Assembly: GCF_025698545.1 (NCBI RefSeq)
Contig: NC_068569.1
Span: forward strand, 20,026,001-20,090,000
Origin: Gossypium raimondii
Taxonomy: Eukaryota > Streptophyta > Magnoliopsida > Malvales > Malvaceae
Length of the DNA: 64,000 nt
Direction: 5' to 3'
Shown here one piece after another: positions 25,697 to 37,600 of the stretch. Positions within the stretch are counted from its first letter, which is position 1; the number at the start of each line of letters is the position of its first letter. Below the pieces are notes generated by a model, which saw nothing but the letters and a program-made list of their open reading frames with translations, did not search any database and was not told the DNA's origin. Made by a program: the position numbers and the translations under genes.

Positions 25697-27368
25697 TTAA
25701 CTTATTTAGGTCTCCAAAATTATTGTTTTAAAAATTTTTTAATTTTGTTAACTTTCTTTATATATCTTTTAGATTTTTTTTTGGAAATTTTTATAAATAT
25801 TTTGAATTTTTTTTGTAATTTTTGTTGAGAGAGACAATTTGCTCATTTTAAAACTTAGTAGGGACCAAAAGGGTATTTACACCAATTTGTTATTCGAGTT
25901 ACTTAAATTTTAAAATCTAACTCAATTTGAACTTAAAACTCGAATCACTATTCGAGTTGACTCGAATAATTTGAATAACTCGATTCGATTGACTTGAAAT
26001 TCAAAATTATTTTTGATTTTTTCAAATTAAATCAAACTTTACTCAACTCTACCCTCTTAAAAGAAATTAAAAAAAAAAAACCTAAAATATTAAGCGAAAA
26101 GAAGATGTGGGACACAAAATGATTAAATTACCATTTCAATATTTTGTTGTAAAAAAAAAATCCCATTTATATAAAATTTGTTACCATTAAAATTAATAAA
26201 TATTTAATTGGAACTAAAGTCATAAAAATAGATGTCCAAAGTGCGACCTCGGGAAAGGTGGATGAATTCGAGGAGAGGGTAGACATTGATGATGCAACTT
26301 TGATAATAGAGTAAATGTTTGTTGGTGTTTATTCATGACATGCATTTACTATGACATGCATTGCTCCTACCGCCCATTTAATGCCTTCAGGACCATCTCT
26401 CATTCCTCCTTTGTCCCCTAAACCCTAATTCCTCCTCCTTCTTCTTTTAGATTTAGCCTTTCATTAAGACCAGCTTAGAGGTATTTAATCTTAATTAATG
26501 GGTTTAATTTCACATACGATCAGATTTTTAAACCAAAATTATATGTATTCTTTTCATATTTTATTCGAATTTAAGTCTCCATGTTTGAATATTTTCTAAT
26601 ATTATAATTTATAATGTTTGATTGCAATTAAAGTTATTTAGATATATTATTTATGATCTTAATTATCATTATAATGACTAAACTATGAACCACTTATTTA
26701 CAGTGCATCTTGATGTTGTGAAAGGCAACTAATTCTAGATTCGGAACCATTTGATTAAATCTTATATTCTTCTTTTAGAAAATATGGACGGCTTGGGGAC
26801 GTTCAATATCGACCGTCCAAATTGCACGGTCTAAGTATTGCTTATAATACAATAATTGAATAAAATAGTTAATCGCATCAAACATCTCCAAACAATGACC
26901 ATTATTTTAAATTAGTCCATAAATTTTAAAACATTTTTCTTTATATATTTTGTTTTTAAACCGTTAAAATAGATATTATATCTTAAGTGTCATAATTTAA
27001 AATGAAAATTTCAGGAAAAAATAAATGTTGTAAAAAAATTATTCCGAGATTTCAAGCTTTTGTATAAACTACCATTCTCTCTATTTTACTTTATTTTTAG
27101 TTTTAAAATTTAAGATTAAATTAATGTTTTCTGAATAACAAAACGCTTTAAGAGATGTAACATTGAAAATTTAATAATGTAAATAAAATATTTTGAAGTT
27201 TAAATTAATTTAATTGGAGTAATTATTATGTGAAAATATTTAAGAGAAAAAATACGATTTAGGGATTGTATTTAGCTTGGTGGATAAAGGGTTGGGGAAG
27301 TTGTGGATTCCACACTTAAAGGAAGCTTTGAAATTTTCATAAAAGAAGAATGACAATTGGCATCCTTA

Positions 27369-27485
27369 GGGTGCGTTTATCTGCGATTAGTGTAAAAACA
27401 GCGGTGACGATGAGATTAGATACTGTAACGTAAGACAAAAAGTAAACTAAACGCACCGCACCTAATCGCGTATCCAAACCCACCC
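27369..27485. mobile_element. Tourist-like MITE (PIF/Harbinger), copy 1
   Basis: 117 bases, starting gggtgcgtttatctgcg and ending ccaaacccaccc, with TTA directly repeated on both flanks (27366-27368 and 27486-27488). The interior matches copies 2 and 3. A 3-bp TTA target duplication and GGGTGNGTTTGGATGG-type ends are those of Tourist/PIF-Harbinger MITEs. Confidence 0.85.
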
Positions 27486-28116
27486 TTAATCAACATAAAA
27501 TAAAATAAAGCAGTTAATATATTCTCTCTCATTTCTCGTAAATGTGAAGTCTATAGAAATGGGGGCAGTCATAGGTTGAATCAACTTTTTCTAAAAAATA
27601 AATTTAAATAAACCCACTTGTAAAATTTAAAATTCTAATGATATGGCGGAGAGTTTCGCTTTATGAGGTTTAATTAAATATAAATTCTTCACAGAAAATA
27701 ATAAAATTCAAAGTAAATAATTTTCCTAAGGGAGTTGCTCCAGTCCACCAAACCAATTTTATAGAGTAATATTCATACATGAATTCCCAAGAATTTTGTC
27801 TTTAATTGGAACCAAATACTGGCCTTATTTTCAACACAAATACGCGTAAATTTAATATTAAAAACAAATATAAATAATTTCATTGTCCAAAGAAATACAA
27901 TAGTTTTTTTTAGCTGACTTGCTAATTAAGGAAGCCAATAACATTGGGTTACATCTATGTACTTTTTGGACCAATGCTTTATCAATTTTTTTGTTTCTTT
28001 AAAATGCCGCTATATGATAAAAAAATTGAATAATTTCTCGGTGCAGGAGGATTTAGACTGGAGTATATTGGAACACATCATTCTTCTATTTAAAAGTTGA
28101 GGAAAGATTATGCGTA

Positions 28117-28490
28117 AGGGTGTTTAAACGGTTAACCGTTTGGTTAATCGAACCGAACTAGTATTAATCGAATTAATTGAACTTTTTAATTCTTTAATCG
28201 TTAACCAAATTGAAACTTAAAAAAAAAAATTAACTGAACTATAATTTGTATATTTTTATTTTTATTAAAACAAGTATAAAACATTTTAAAAAAATAAGTT
28301 GATAATATTCATTTAACTGAATTGAAAGAAACTACATATAAATTGTATTATTAATTATTAAGTTCGGTTAATTACCCGATTTCGAACCGAATTAAAGATC
28401 ATTAACCGACCTCTAACCAATTAACCGAATCAGATCGATTCGGCCGATTAATTCGGTTTTAACCAAATTTTGAACACCTCTAACTATGAG
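28117..28490. mobile_element. MITE-like element with 'ggttaaccg/aattcggtt' inverted ends
   Basis: The left end (gggtgtttaaacggttaacc) and the reverse complement of the right end (agaggtgttcaaaatttggtt) share a gtgtt(c/t)aaa core and then runs of 'ggttaatcgaac' words. About 370 bases, AT-rich interior, no coding. The ends resemble hAT-type MITEs, but no clean 8-bp target duplication was found. Confidence 0.55.
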
Positions 28491-29120
28491 TAATTCTAGG
28501 TATTGTATCAAAAAAGAGCAGAGATGATAAAATTCTATAATGAGATTAATGTTTAAAAAGAAATCGAGTAATAATTAAACCGGTTAATATTAATCCCTTT
28601 AACCGAAAAAAACATTTTTAAAATTTTTATTTGTAGATAATAATATTTAAACTCTTTTTAATTTTTATTATTGTACAACATCTAATTTAATATTTAATAG
28701 TTATATTCAAACATTTTATTAAATATATGACACCTTTAATCAAATCATCAATTCAATTATAAAATTATAAAATGTTATATTTTAAAAATTATAATTAACC
28801 TCGTTATGATGTTATTTTTATTTTTTTCATATTTTTATATTATTTTTAAATGAAGGAATTAAAATTTTCAAATCTAAAAATCAAATATAGTTGATTACTA
28901 TTCAAATAAGTTGTTTTAAAACATAAAAATATTTCATTTCACCTATATTGAAGTGTGACGAAATCTAATAAAATAAAATGCATTTTTAATGTCATTATGA
29001 AATTAACGAATAAATAAACATTATGAAATTAGGATATTGAAATTTAAGTGAAAATATTTTAATGCCATTTTTAAAAGTTAAAAAGGGCACCATCAAAAAA
29101 GTTCGAAACTTCGAGATTAA

Positions 29121-29270
29121 GGGTGGGTTTGGATGGGCGGTGCGTTTACCTGCGGTTAGTGTAAAATTAGCGGTGGCGGTGAGATTAGATACTATAGCGA
29201 TACGGTAGCGTGAGACAAAAAGTAAGCTAAACGCACCGCACCGTACCAAATCGCCCATCCAAACCCACCC
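29121..29270. mobile_element. Tourist-like MITE (PIF/Harbinger), copy 2
   Basis: 150 bases, from gggtgggtttggatgggcgg to cgcccatccaaacccaccc, with near-perfect inverted ends and TAA duplicated on both flanks (29118-29120 and 29271-29273). It is the best-preserved copy and can serve as the reference for the family. Confidence 0.9.
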
Positions 29271-29937
29271 TAAGAAGTGCATGCTTTTGTACTAGTAATA
29301 TTGTACTTCTATTGAACCAGAAAGAAAGAAGAAGAGTAAATATATTTATTTTTTTCTTTTACCATTTGGGTAAATAAAGTTATTTAAATATCAAGTTATT
29401 CGAGATAAAAAGATATATTTAAAATATAATTTTAATAAAAATTTAAGTTCATTTAAAATTATAAAATATGAGTCATGCTTGAACTTTAATATTTTTAAAG
29501 TTTAATCGTTTCAAAATTTATAATATGTTGTTTTATTTTGTTTTATATATTATGTAAATGGTATAATGTGAAAAATTAAATACTAAAAATATATATTATA
29601 TGTTTAAATTTAAATGTATACAAAATTGAGTAAAATTTGAGATTTTATTTTGATTCAAGCAGAGTTTATGCAGACATGCATTAGTACCATGTATAGAGCA
29701 CCTTTGAATGTATGGTTTTGATTTTACTGAAAATTGCATTTTAGCTCTTGGACAATAAAATGGAGCAAAATAATAATAATAAATAAAATAGTGTTAAGCT
29801 TGTGTTTATAAAATATGATAAGGATTTGATATAATGACACCAAATGGCCAAATTTTAGAACAAAGTTAGTAGAAAACGTTTTTTAGTAAAATATTTTCTA
29901 TTAATCACTTGTGTCGCTTTAACAATTGAAAAGGGTG

Positions 29938-30075
29938 ATTGAGTCTTAATTCGATTGGCATTGTTGTTAGTGTAAGAGGATGTGAGTTTAAATACGCTAA
30001 AGCACATTTATCCTTGTATTTAAGGGTTGGGAGGGATTATGGGTAATTCTATGTATTGCACACAAAAAAATAAAA
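29938..30075 (+). repeat. SINE-like element, family A (copy 3)
   Basis: Head cttaattcgattggcattgt, core gatgtgagtttaaatacgct (B-box-like), then agcacatttatcct, gggttgggagggattatggg and an A-rich end at about 30062-30075. It lies some 60 bases before a second copy in the same direction. Confidence 0.6.
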
Positions 30076-30131
30076 AACCTTATTTTAAACTACCAAATAT
30101 TCATAATTGGTGAAATTATCTAGGTGAAACT

Positions 30132-30240
30132 GAATTTTAGTTCATTTGACATCAGCATTGTTACCCGTATAGGAATACATGGGTTTGAGTGCATTGAAGT
30201 GCATTTATCCTCTCATTTAAGGGTTGGGAAGGGACTCTTA
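30132..30240 (+). repeat. SINE-like element, family A (copy 4)
   Basis: It has the same order as copy 3: tttagttcatttgacatcag head, acatgggtttgagtgcattg core, then tgcatttatcctctcattta and gggttgggaaggga. Similar in length and orientation to copy 3; the two are close but not adjacent. Confidence 0.55.
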
Positions 30241-30454
30241 AGTTTTTATTTAAGTCACTGAGCTCTTAATTTTTTTTTTAAAGTTTTACCTGTAAACTCC
30301 GAGTGATGATTTGATGATCAGTACAATAGATTAATACCCATCAACAAATAGAAGAGCATACATTAAATCTAATTTGATCTAATGGTTAGTATTGGATATT
30401 GAAGAAGAAAGATATTTGGATTTTGACTTACAGATTTGTGACATTTAAAGTCGT

Positions 30455-30715
30455 TTTTAGAGGCGAAGTCAGAAATTTTGTTTAAAGAAAGCCAAGATAA
30501 GATTGTAATATGTATTAAAAAAGCTTAAATTGAATTATCAATTTTCCAAAGAGTTAAAACTATATATATATAAACATATATATTTAACCAAAGGTTAAAG
30601 AGACCAAAACTAAATTTTGTAATTTTGGGGAGGGCCTGAAAGGAAATTTAACCATTTTGCTAAGAGGGTTAAAGTCTCTACCTACCTTTAGTTACACTCC
30701 TGACTGTTTCATAAA
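30455..30715 (+). repeat. Dispersed repeat ('aggcgaagtcag' family, copy 1)
   Basis: It starts near ttagaggcgaagtcagaaat, runs through an AT-rich body and ends near tagttacactcctgactg. Related stretches occur at about 40718-40970 and 53125-53345, where a 'ttataaaattttaaattagtaatg' core is shared between those two. Non-coding; class unknown. Confidence 0.4.
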
Positions 30716-30824
30716 AAAATTGAATTAGATAAATATAACAATGATTTTAATAGTCCAATGACTTAAATATATATATATAAAAATAGTCTATATTTTATTC
30801 AACTTTTTTTCTAAAAAAAGCATG

Positions 30825-30944
30825 ATGAGTTTATCTACTATTAGTATAAAAACAACGATAGTAATAAAATTATATATTATAACGCAAGATAAAAAGAAAA
30901 TTGAACGCACCGTACTGAAAATAAACATCTATCCAAAAAGACCT
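30825..30944. mobile_element. Tourist-like MITE, degenerate copy 4
   Basis: The text follows copies 1-3 (tttatctactattagtataaaaacaacgatag ... gcaagataaaaag ... gaacgcaccgtact) with many changes, mostly toward A/T. Its ends are worn and no target duplication is visible, so it is the oldest of the four. Confidence 0.7.
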
Positions 30945-31454
30945 TAAAAATATTTGAATTCAAATCGAAATAATTGCCCTAGCCAAAATATTCATAGCCA
31001 GCTACTTTTGTACTATTTTTTCTTCTTAATATCCATTAAAATTAATTTAATCCTCTGTTTTCAACTAATGGTTGCACTGTTCCTTTACCCCATACTCCTT
31101 AAAAAAAGAGATTAGCTTTGGATTGCTAAATGTCATCATCATATCAATGCATTAATGACCCTAATTAAGCTGATGCTTTATAATTATTAATACACACAAA
31201 AATATGAATTTGTATTTTTCTTTTAAAAAATGAAGGTTTTAGTTATTGATTCAATGAGTTGGTTTTATTTAAATATATAAGATGCATGATCTTAAATTTT
31301 AAATAATTTTGAATATACTAAATAATTAATAAATGATATATTTTATCTAATGAAATGGTTTATAGTATAGATTAAAAATTTTAACTATTTAAATTTAATA
31401 ATTTATTAAAAATTAAAATACTCTTATAATAATATAATTTATTTTTATACAAAG

Positions 31455-32105
31455 TAGGCGTGAGCAAAACTCAATTCGATTCGAAAAAATTTTAATTTCG
31501 AGTTAATTGAATCGGGTTATTCGAATCAACTCGAATAAGTAATTCAAGTTTCGAGTTAAATTTTACAATTCGAATAATTAAAATAATAGATTGGTGTAAA
31601 TACTCATTTGGTCCTTGTCAATTTTGAAAATGATGAACAAATTGGTCCCTCTCAACAAAAAATATAAAAAATATTAAAATAATTTTAAAATTCAAAATAT
31701 TTATAAAAATTCCAAAACTTATTTATTTTAAAAAGATTGTAATAATTTTAAAAAATCTAAAGAATATATAAAGAAAGTTGAAATTTTAAGATTTTATAAA
31801 ATAATAATTCTAGGACCTAAATAAGTTAATTAATGATTAAGTTTATCGTACTAAAGTATCTTATTTATTATTATTATTTTGCTTTGAAAAAGTTTTTAAA
31901 TATATATGATTTCAAATTTATGTGCTCCAATATGGAATTAGTTACATTGTAACAAGATTTTAATTTAACTCAAACAATTTCACTCGATTCAGATTTTATT
32001 TCACTCGACTTGATTAGAAAAAATTTCAAATCAATTAAGATGATAAAATATGACGTATCAACTCAAAAATTTTTGCTTGATTCGATCGAACGCTAAACTT
32101 AATAA
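31455..32105. mobile_element. Inverted-repeat element, uninterrupted copy (family 'GATTCGAGT')
   Basis: About 650 bases. The left end (ggcgtgagcaaaactcaattcgattcg) and the right end (cttgattcgatcgaacgct, reverse-complemented) are related, with actcgaat/attcgagt words on both sides of an AT-rich middle. It matches the outer parts of the interrupted copy at 23145-26060 in reverse orientation and shows what was there before that insertion. No coding capacity. Confidence 0.65.
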
Positions 32106-32383
32106 AAGAATACATTTTAATAATTTCGAATGGGATATTTTTCAAAGTTTAAAGATAAGAGAGTTGAAAAAAAAGAAGAGATTTGATTAGTGTTAATGAA
32201 TAAAAATTATTAATTAATGTTAACGAATATTCTAAAGGCCTAGAAACTGATCAGCAAATAAAATAGATAAAGGTTTTGGTTAGATACGCCATATATACAG
32301 AAAGAATTTGTTAATTGGTTAAGTAAGTTTTTTTTTTTCTTTTAATTTGGGGAAATAAATTTTTTTAAAAAGAAAATGTTTGT

Positions 32384-32575
32384 GAAAGCTCGTACAGTTG
32401 GGTGAGCTCTCAATTGATATATCGGGAAAGCACGTCCAATTAAAAATACGTCCAAAAAAAATATGTCCAGCTAGATACGCTTTCCCTAACATGTAAGTAG
32501 AAAGCTCATCTAATCGGAAGAGCTTTTCTGCCAACTATGTAAAAAGCGCACCTAACTGGATGAGTTTTCTAACAT
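32384..32575. repeat. Spaced imperfect palindromes ('aaagctc-N-gagctttc')
   Basis: Four or so related units begin near 32384, 32425, 32500 and 32542. Each reads roughly gaaagcKcRYctaaYtggRtgagctttc and is close to self-complementary, for example aaagctcatctaatcggaagagcttt. They are separated by AT-rich spacers (taacatgtaagtag, tgccaactatgtaa). Not coding. They could be part of an old element or a local satellite. Confidence 0.5.
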
Positions 32576-33025
32576 TCTCTTAAAAAGTCGATCTATTTAG
32601 TCAATTAACTTCTTCTTTTTTCCTGCATATGTAACCTAATATTTTTGCGATAAAGAAGGTGAAAAGTGAACAAATAATGTAAAAAGAAGAAGAAAGGGTG
32701 TCCATTAAAGAAAAGCAAAAGGAAGAAGTGGAAATGATGGTAATTGCATGAGAGTGAATCATTAAGTGAACAGTCCATGTGCATGCTGAAATGGGGGCAC
32801 ACTGCACTATAATGTAATCCATCATCTTTTGCTCTCTCTCTCTCTCTTCATCTTTTACAGTGTTTCTTCAATCAATCAATCCCGGGGGAGAGATTAATAG
32901 AAAAAAGTGAGGTCAAAACACGAAAAAGAACAACGTATTTTTCTCTAAAAGAAACAAAACTTTTGAAGGATTCTTGTTTCTTTTCTGATGGTCCAAAGAA
33001 AAGACAGAGAGGGTGGGGTTGGTGT

Positions 33026-33049
33026 GGTCGGGTCGGGTCGGGTCGGGTC
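33026..33049 (+). repeat. Short (GGTCG)n pentanucleotide repeat
   Basis: Four to five units of ggtcg in an otherwise AT-rich stretch. No gene context was found for it. Confidence 0.8.
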
Positions 33050-34369
33050 ATCATTATATTTGTCCACTTCTTCAACATGTTTTCTTGTCCTAATATTGTT
33101 CTATTGTTTTGAATCTTATGTTTGAATCTTTTAGTCAATAACGTGTGTTTTTTAAAGAATAAGTAAAGAACTTATGTTTTAAGTTCCTCCTCTTCATTTA
33201 CATGTTTTCCATGACGATTAACATAAATTTTGGTATAATATCTTAGGTTTTTTTTTTAAAAAAAATGTTTTGTTGTGTTTTAATTAATACAATATTTTAA
33301 TCTCAGTTAGATTTGACAGTCGGTTTCCACCCTCAGTTCACATCGCCTTTGTGTTTTGTTTTGTTTTTTTGTTTTTAAATCTAAGTGGAAAAATCTGTAA
33401 TAATTTTATAAAAGCGATATAAAAATTAAATTTGATTTTAATTGATGCGGTAAAATTGAGATAACGGAGATTATAATATTTTAAGTTTAAATTTTATAAT
33501 TTTTATTTTTCTAGATTTATCAAAATATAAAAATATAATATTATTAAATATATATATATATATTTTTTGTAAAATGCACGAGATTTTAATAATTTTATTA
33601 TTGAGTTGGAATGTTGTACTCTTAATAATAGGGTATAGATAAATATAGTAGATATGATCAACACTTATATTATTTTTTATGGGTATGTGATGTTAAAATT
33701 ATTTTAGAAAAAGTTGGACCGTTTTTTCGTATTTGTAATTATATTATATTTACTTGCATTATATTTATATCTGTATTTGTAAAATGTGATTTCCTGAAAA
33801 GAAAAAAATGGTTATTGAATTTATTAGGTTTAAAATTATTTTATTTTACTCATTTCCTTAGAATTATAACACATAAAAAAATGTTTTGCTTGCATCTTTG
33901 TAAATGAGGACATTGACTTGTTTGAATATCTAAATTTGAATTTCATCATGCATCATTACTACGATGTATCATTTTTATCTCGTTGTATTAACTTGATTTT
34001 ATGTTATAATTTTTTAAAACATATTTGTATTTTTATTATACTTTATTTTATGATAATAAAACTCTAAAAGATGTTTAGTTTTAATTTTGATTGGAACAAT
34101 AATTATATGTACTTAATTTATTTTTGTTCAAAACAATCATAATGATTTGAAAATTGAACCAAATTTCATTTCTAAATTATATTTAACCATTTATAATATA
34201 AAGCAAATGTTTTATTTTTAAATTAGCCAAAAACTTAAAAGACCATAAATAAAAAGAAGATAAAAATCTATGAACTATTTTTAAACAATCTCATTATAAG
34301 TTTTGGCCATATTTAACTTTTTTATACAATACTTAAAATTATTCATATTCATAGTCAATCTTCAATTCA

Positions 34370-34432
34370 TAAATAAAAGATAATACACTTTTATGCACTT
34401 AAATCTCGTCCACATTGATTGAAATGATAAAA
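34370..34432 (-). repeat. SINE-like element, family A (partial copy)
   Basis: On the minus strand it contains aatgtggacgagatttaagtgcataaaagtgtattatc, matching the core and post-core of the better copies. Head and tail are missing or diverged. Confidence 0.4.
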
Positions 34433-34680
34433 TTAATAGTAAAAATTATAATACTTTTTAAGTCTTAAGTTTTAAAAATTATACACAATAAACCCTTAAA
34501 TAAACCTGGGAGAAATAACATTAGATGCTCATGAACCAATTTCAACAAACGTCCAAATAGATATTAGACAAGCAGCATGAGAGCAAAAAAGGAAATTAAA
34601 AACAAAATGCTCCTACTACCATTAAATGAGTTCAGTTTCAAACACTGCTGACAATGATAATAAGAAGCAAGAAGAAATGT

Positions 34681-37600
34681 CTATGATAACCAATAGTTGG
34701 TTGGTAGAGCCTCATCGGGGCTTCCACCAAATGCTTCCTCTACTACTCCAATCTTCTGCTTCTCTCTCTGCAATTCAAAAGCACTCGAACTGAATTTTAT
34801 TTTCTCTTTCCTCTTTCAGTTTTGGACTTTGAAAAAAGTTGTAACATGTGACCTTGTATTATTATAACACACGACCCCACTTCAATAACCAAGAGACTTG
34901 TCTTTCTTTTTAATCCTGCAATAAAATCGTGGGAAAAAGACAGACAAGATGAACAGTTTGCACATGTATAAATCTCCTTCAGAAGACTGCTTCAATCATG
35001 GGGGGGGGGGTATTGACGTAGAAAATGCAATCAATTTTAGAAATCAGTAGCTATAGATATATGATGAAGATAATATAAGATATTCATGGTTATAACCTTT
35101 CATGTCAGAGCACTTGGCGGCCACAAACTTTTATGGTGCAGCACCTTATCTGGGACCATCATCTAAAACAATGCCCTGATAATCAAATGTAATCAATTTT
35201 AGATATATTATGATGAAGAAGAAATAAGTTATTTTTCTAATTTAACTTAATAAAAAGATTTTTTAAAATTCTATTCACCATTTCTATCATATATAATTGT
35301 GTATGAAACTAGAGTTAAATACATATTAAACATGAGCGTGGAGAGATAATACTCTAAAAAATTTTCAAAGGAGTGCTTAAAAAGCAAGTCTAGATGACAA
35401 TGATCTTCCCAAAATGTTCAAATTCAACCCCTTCTCAATTCTAATTTTTAAACACTAGAGTTCGAACTAATCAGAAATCTGGTTTTCGATTTAACCGGTT
35501 TAACCCATTATTTACCAATTGAATCGGATTTATATCAGTTCAACTAACGGTAAGTTCCAACTTGATAAATGAATCGAAAAATCATACTGACAAGTATATG
35601 TTTTAACCCATGCACCATCTTAATAAAAGAAGAGTGGAGTTAGCAATAACAGGAATTGAAGCCTAGCAAAGTAGCAACTTTACTAATTACGTTGTTATTC
35701 ATGAAAGTTAAACAAGCATGCAACTATTCTTCACAAACCTACCTCTGGAGGGTTAAATTTGGCCCCAAGGTTGCTAAGTTTGGCATGGGCTTCTGCATAA
35801 TCCTTGAAGAATGTCTCTTGATCTTCAGCATATTTCTCAGCATATACCTGCAAACAGAGTAATGCTCAGCCAAAACTGTGATTATATATATTCTTACTGG
35901 CTTAAATTGAATTTCTATTTATTTACCTTGAAAGAGGGATCTTCAAAAAGAACAGCATCAGTTGGCAACACAAGCAGATCTTCATCTCTTTTAGCTTTGA
36001 TGTCCTGTATGTATGGGTAAAAGAGAATCAGACGCCCTTACATCTCTTCTTACTCGAAAAGATAAAGTGACTTCAATTTCAAACCTTGAAGTATGAATTG
36101 TCAAACTTCAACCATTGCACTGTCCAGGATTGTCCTCCTGGTGCTCCTGGTCCATCTTTCTGTAATTCAAGAAGGAAAATCCTATTTAAATCCTTGCTTG
36201 CTGTCATGGGTAAAACCATAGCCACTAGGTCTAGAACCCCCAACATTCACGTTACACTCAAGGAAACAGATTATCCTAGTCATTGTGAAGACATTAATAT
36301 ATATGATATCCCCGGCAAATTTAGCAACCACGAACAAGATGTTAAGTTGCTTATTAAAAATCAGGAAAACAGGAATAAAAACAGTTGACAATAAATTGTA
36401 TCAGGAAGACAATCAGTTTACTCCAAGGAAGAGAAGGACAAACAATACTCAAGATATCAATTTGCAACTTTTGACAGTGTAAACTCATGCTTGCAAGTCA
36501 CATCTAAAGGCAATATACCCTAGAAGTAAAATGGACAAATATACGAGGAAATGCCCAAGTTCATTTGTTTGGAGCACTTTCAGCCACTAAAATTTTCATT
36601 CTTCTGGTGGTCAGACAAAAATACTTTTCTACCTAGTATCAAGAGGTTGCTTAAATACCGTATACTTGGTTTCTGGTTTACCCCAACCACTACGATCTGG
36701 TCTGGACCTCCCAAGCGTGTGTGCACCAGATAATGCAACTATTTCCTACATATCAAAAGGAAGATGATTAATATCATTGTGTACTCCATGATAAAGACAA
36801 ATAACTAAGGATATCTTCCAATTAAGTTTACCTTGTCATTCAATCCCATTCGGTAGAAAACCTCTCGCAGATGATCGGCAGGCGAAGGGGGTCCAGCAGC
36901 TAAGCATTAGAGAAATTCTATAACAGTTAGTGGTCTCTAAACATAAGTGGAAGATAATGTCTCAATAGCAATGAGGGAAAAAGAAGGCAAGACAGGCCCC
37001 AAATTAATTGGAGATACGCTAAAAGCAATGTTTGAAAATTGGACCAGAGGACAAACATGTTAGACCTCCAGTTTCCATTACAACCTGTTGGACAAACTGG
37101 TTTGATATTTCTTGACTTTTTAATAATAATTTAATGTAAACTAAATACATATAGCTTTTAAAAGTAAAAAATCCATAATGTTATATATATATAAGAGCTT
37201 AAAGGTTCAACTCCATTACAAATAAAATTTTGAAATATATAAATGTTTTTACCAGTTCAATCTGGTTGAACCGGTTTTTCACTTGATCGACTATTAGCTG
37301 GTTCTTATATGGTTGCCAGACCAAAGAAGCCACCGGTTTTAGATTCAACCAAGCTGACCAGCTGGTCTATGGTCTATGGTCTATGGTCTATGCAGTTGAT
37401 CATGAACACCAAGTACAGCCTTTTTTTTGTTTTTTCATATGAAGATACATTAGATACTAACAATGACAAATTTCACAATAATGCAATGAGCTGCCTAGGA
37501 ATCTAGAAAACTAGTTGCGCTTAAGCATATGATGTTCAAATGATGGTGTAACCATTCAAGAAGTAGCAGCTCATCTCCCATCAATGGATTACGTGTCTCG

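Larger units (their letters stand above)
26061..34680. other. Repeat-rich gene desert
   Basis: No protein-coding gene is supported in 8.6 kb. The identified contents are four Tourist-like MITE copies, one 'ggttaaccg' inverted-repeat element, SINE-like pieces, the intact relative of the interrupted hairpin element, palindromic repeats near 32.4 kb, and simple repeats, listed separately. The remainder is AT-rich text with no recognised feature. Confidence 0.6.

Noticed and set aside
28995-29282. 95-codon minus-strand open frame
   Set aside because: It runs straight through the Tourist-like MITE at 29121-29270, so its coding look comes from the GC-rich MITE.
32872-33138. 88-codon frame with a Pro/His-rich start
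   Set aside because: It crosses the GGTCG pentamer repeat, which produces the DPTRPHQP-type sequence; no other support.
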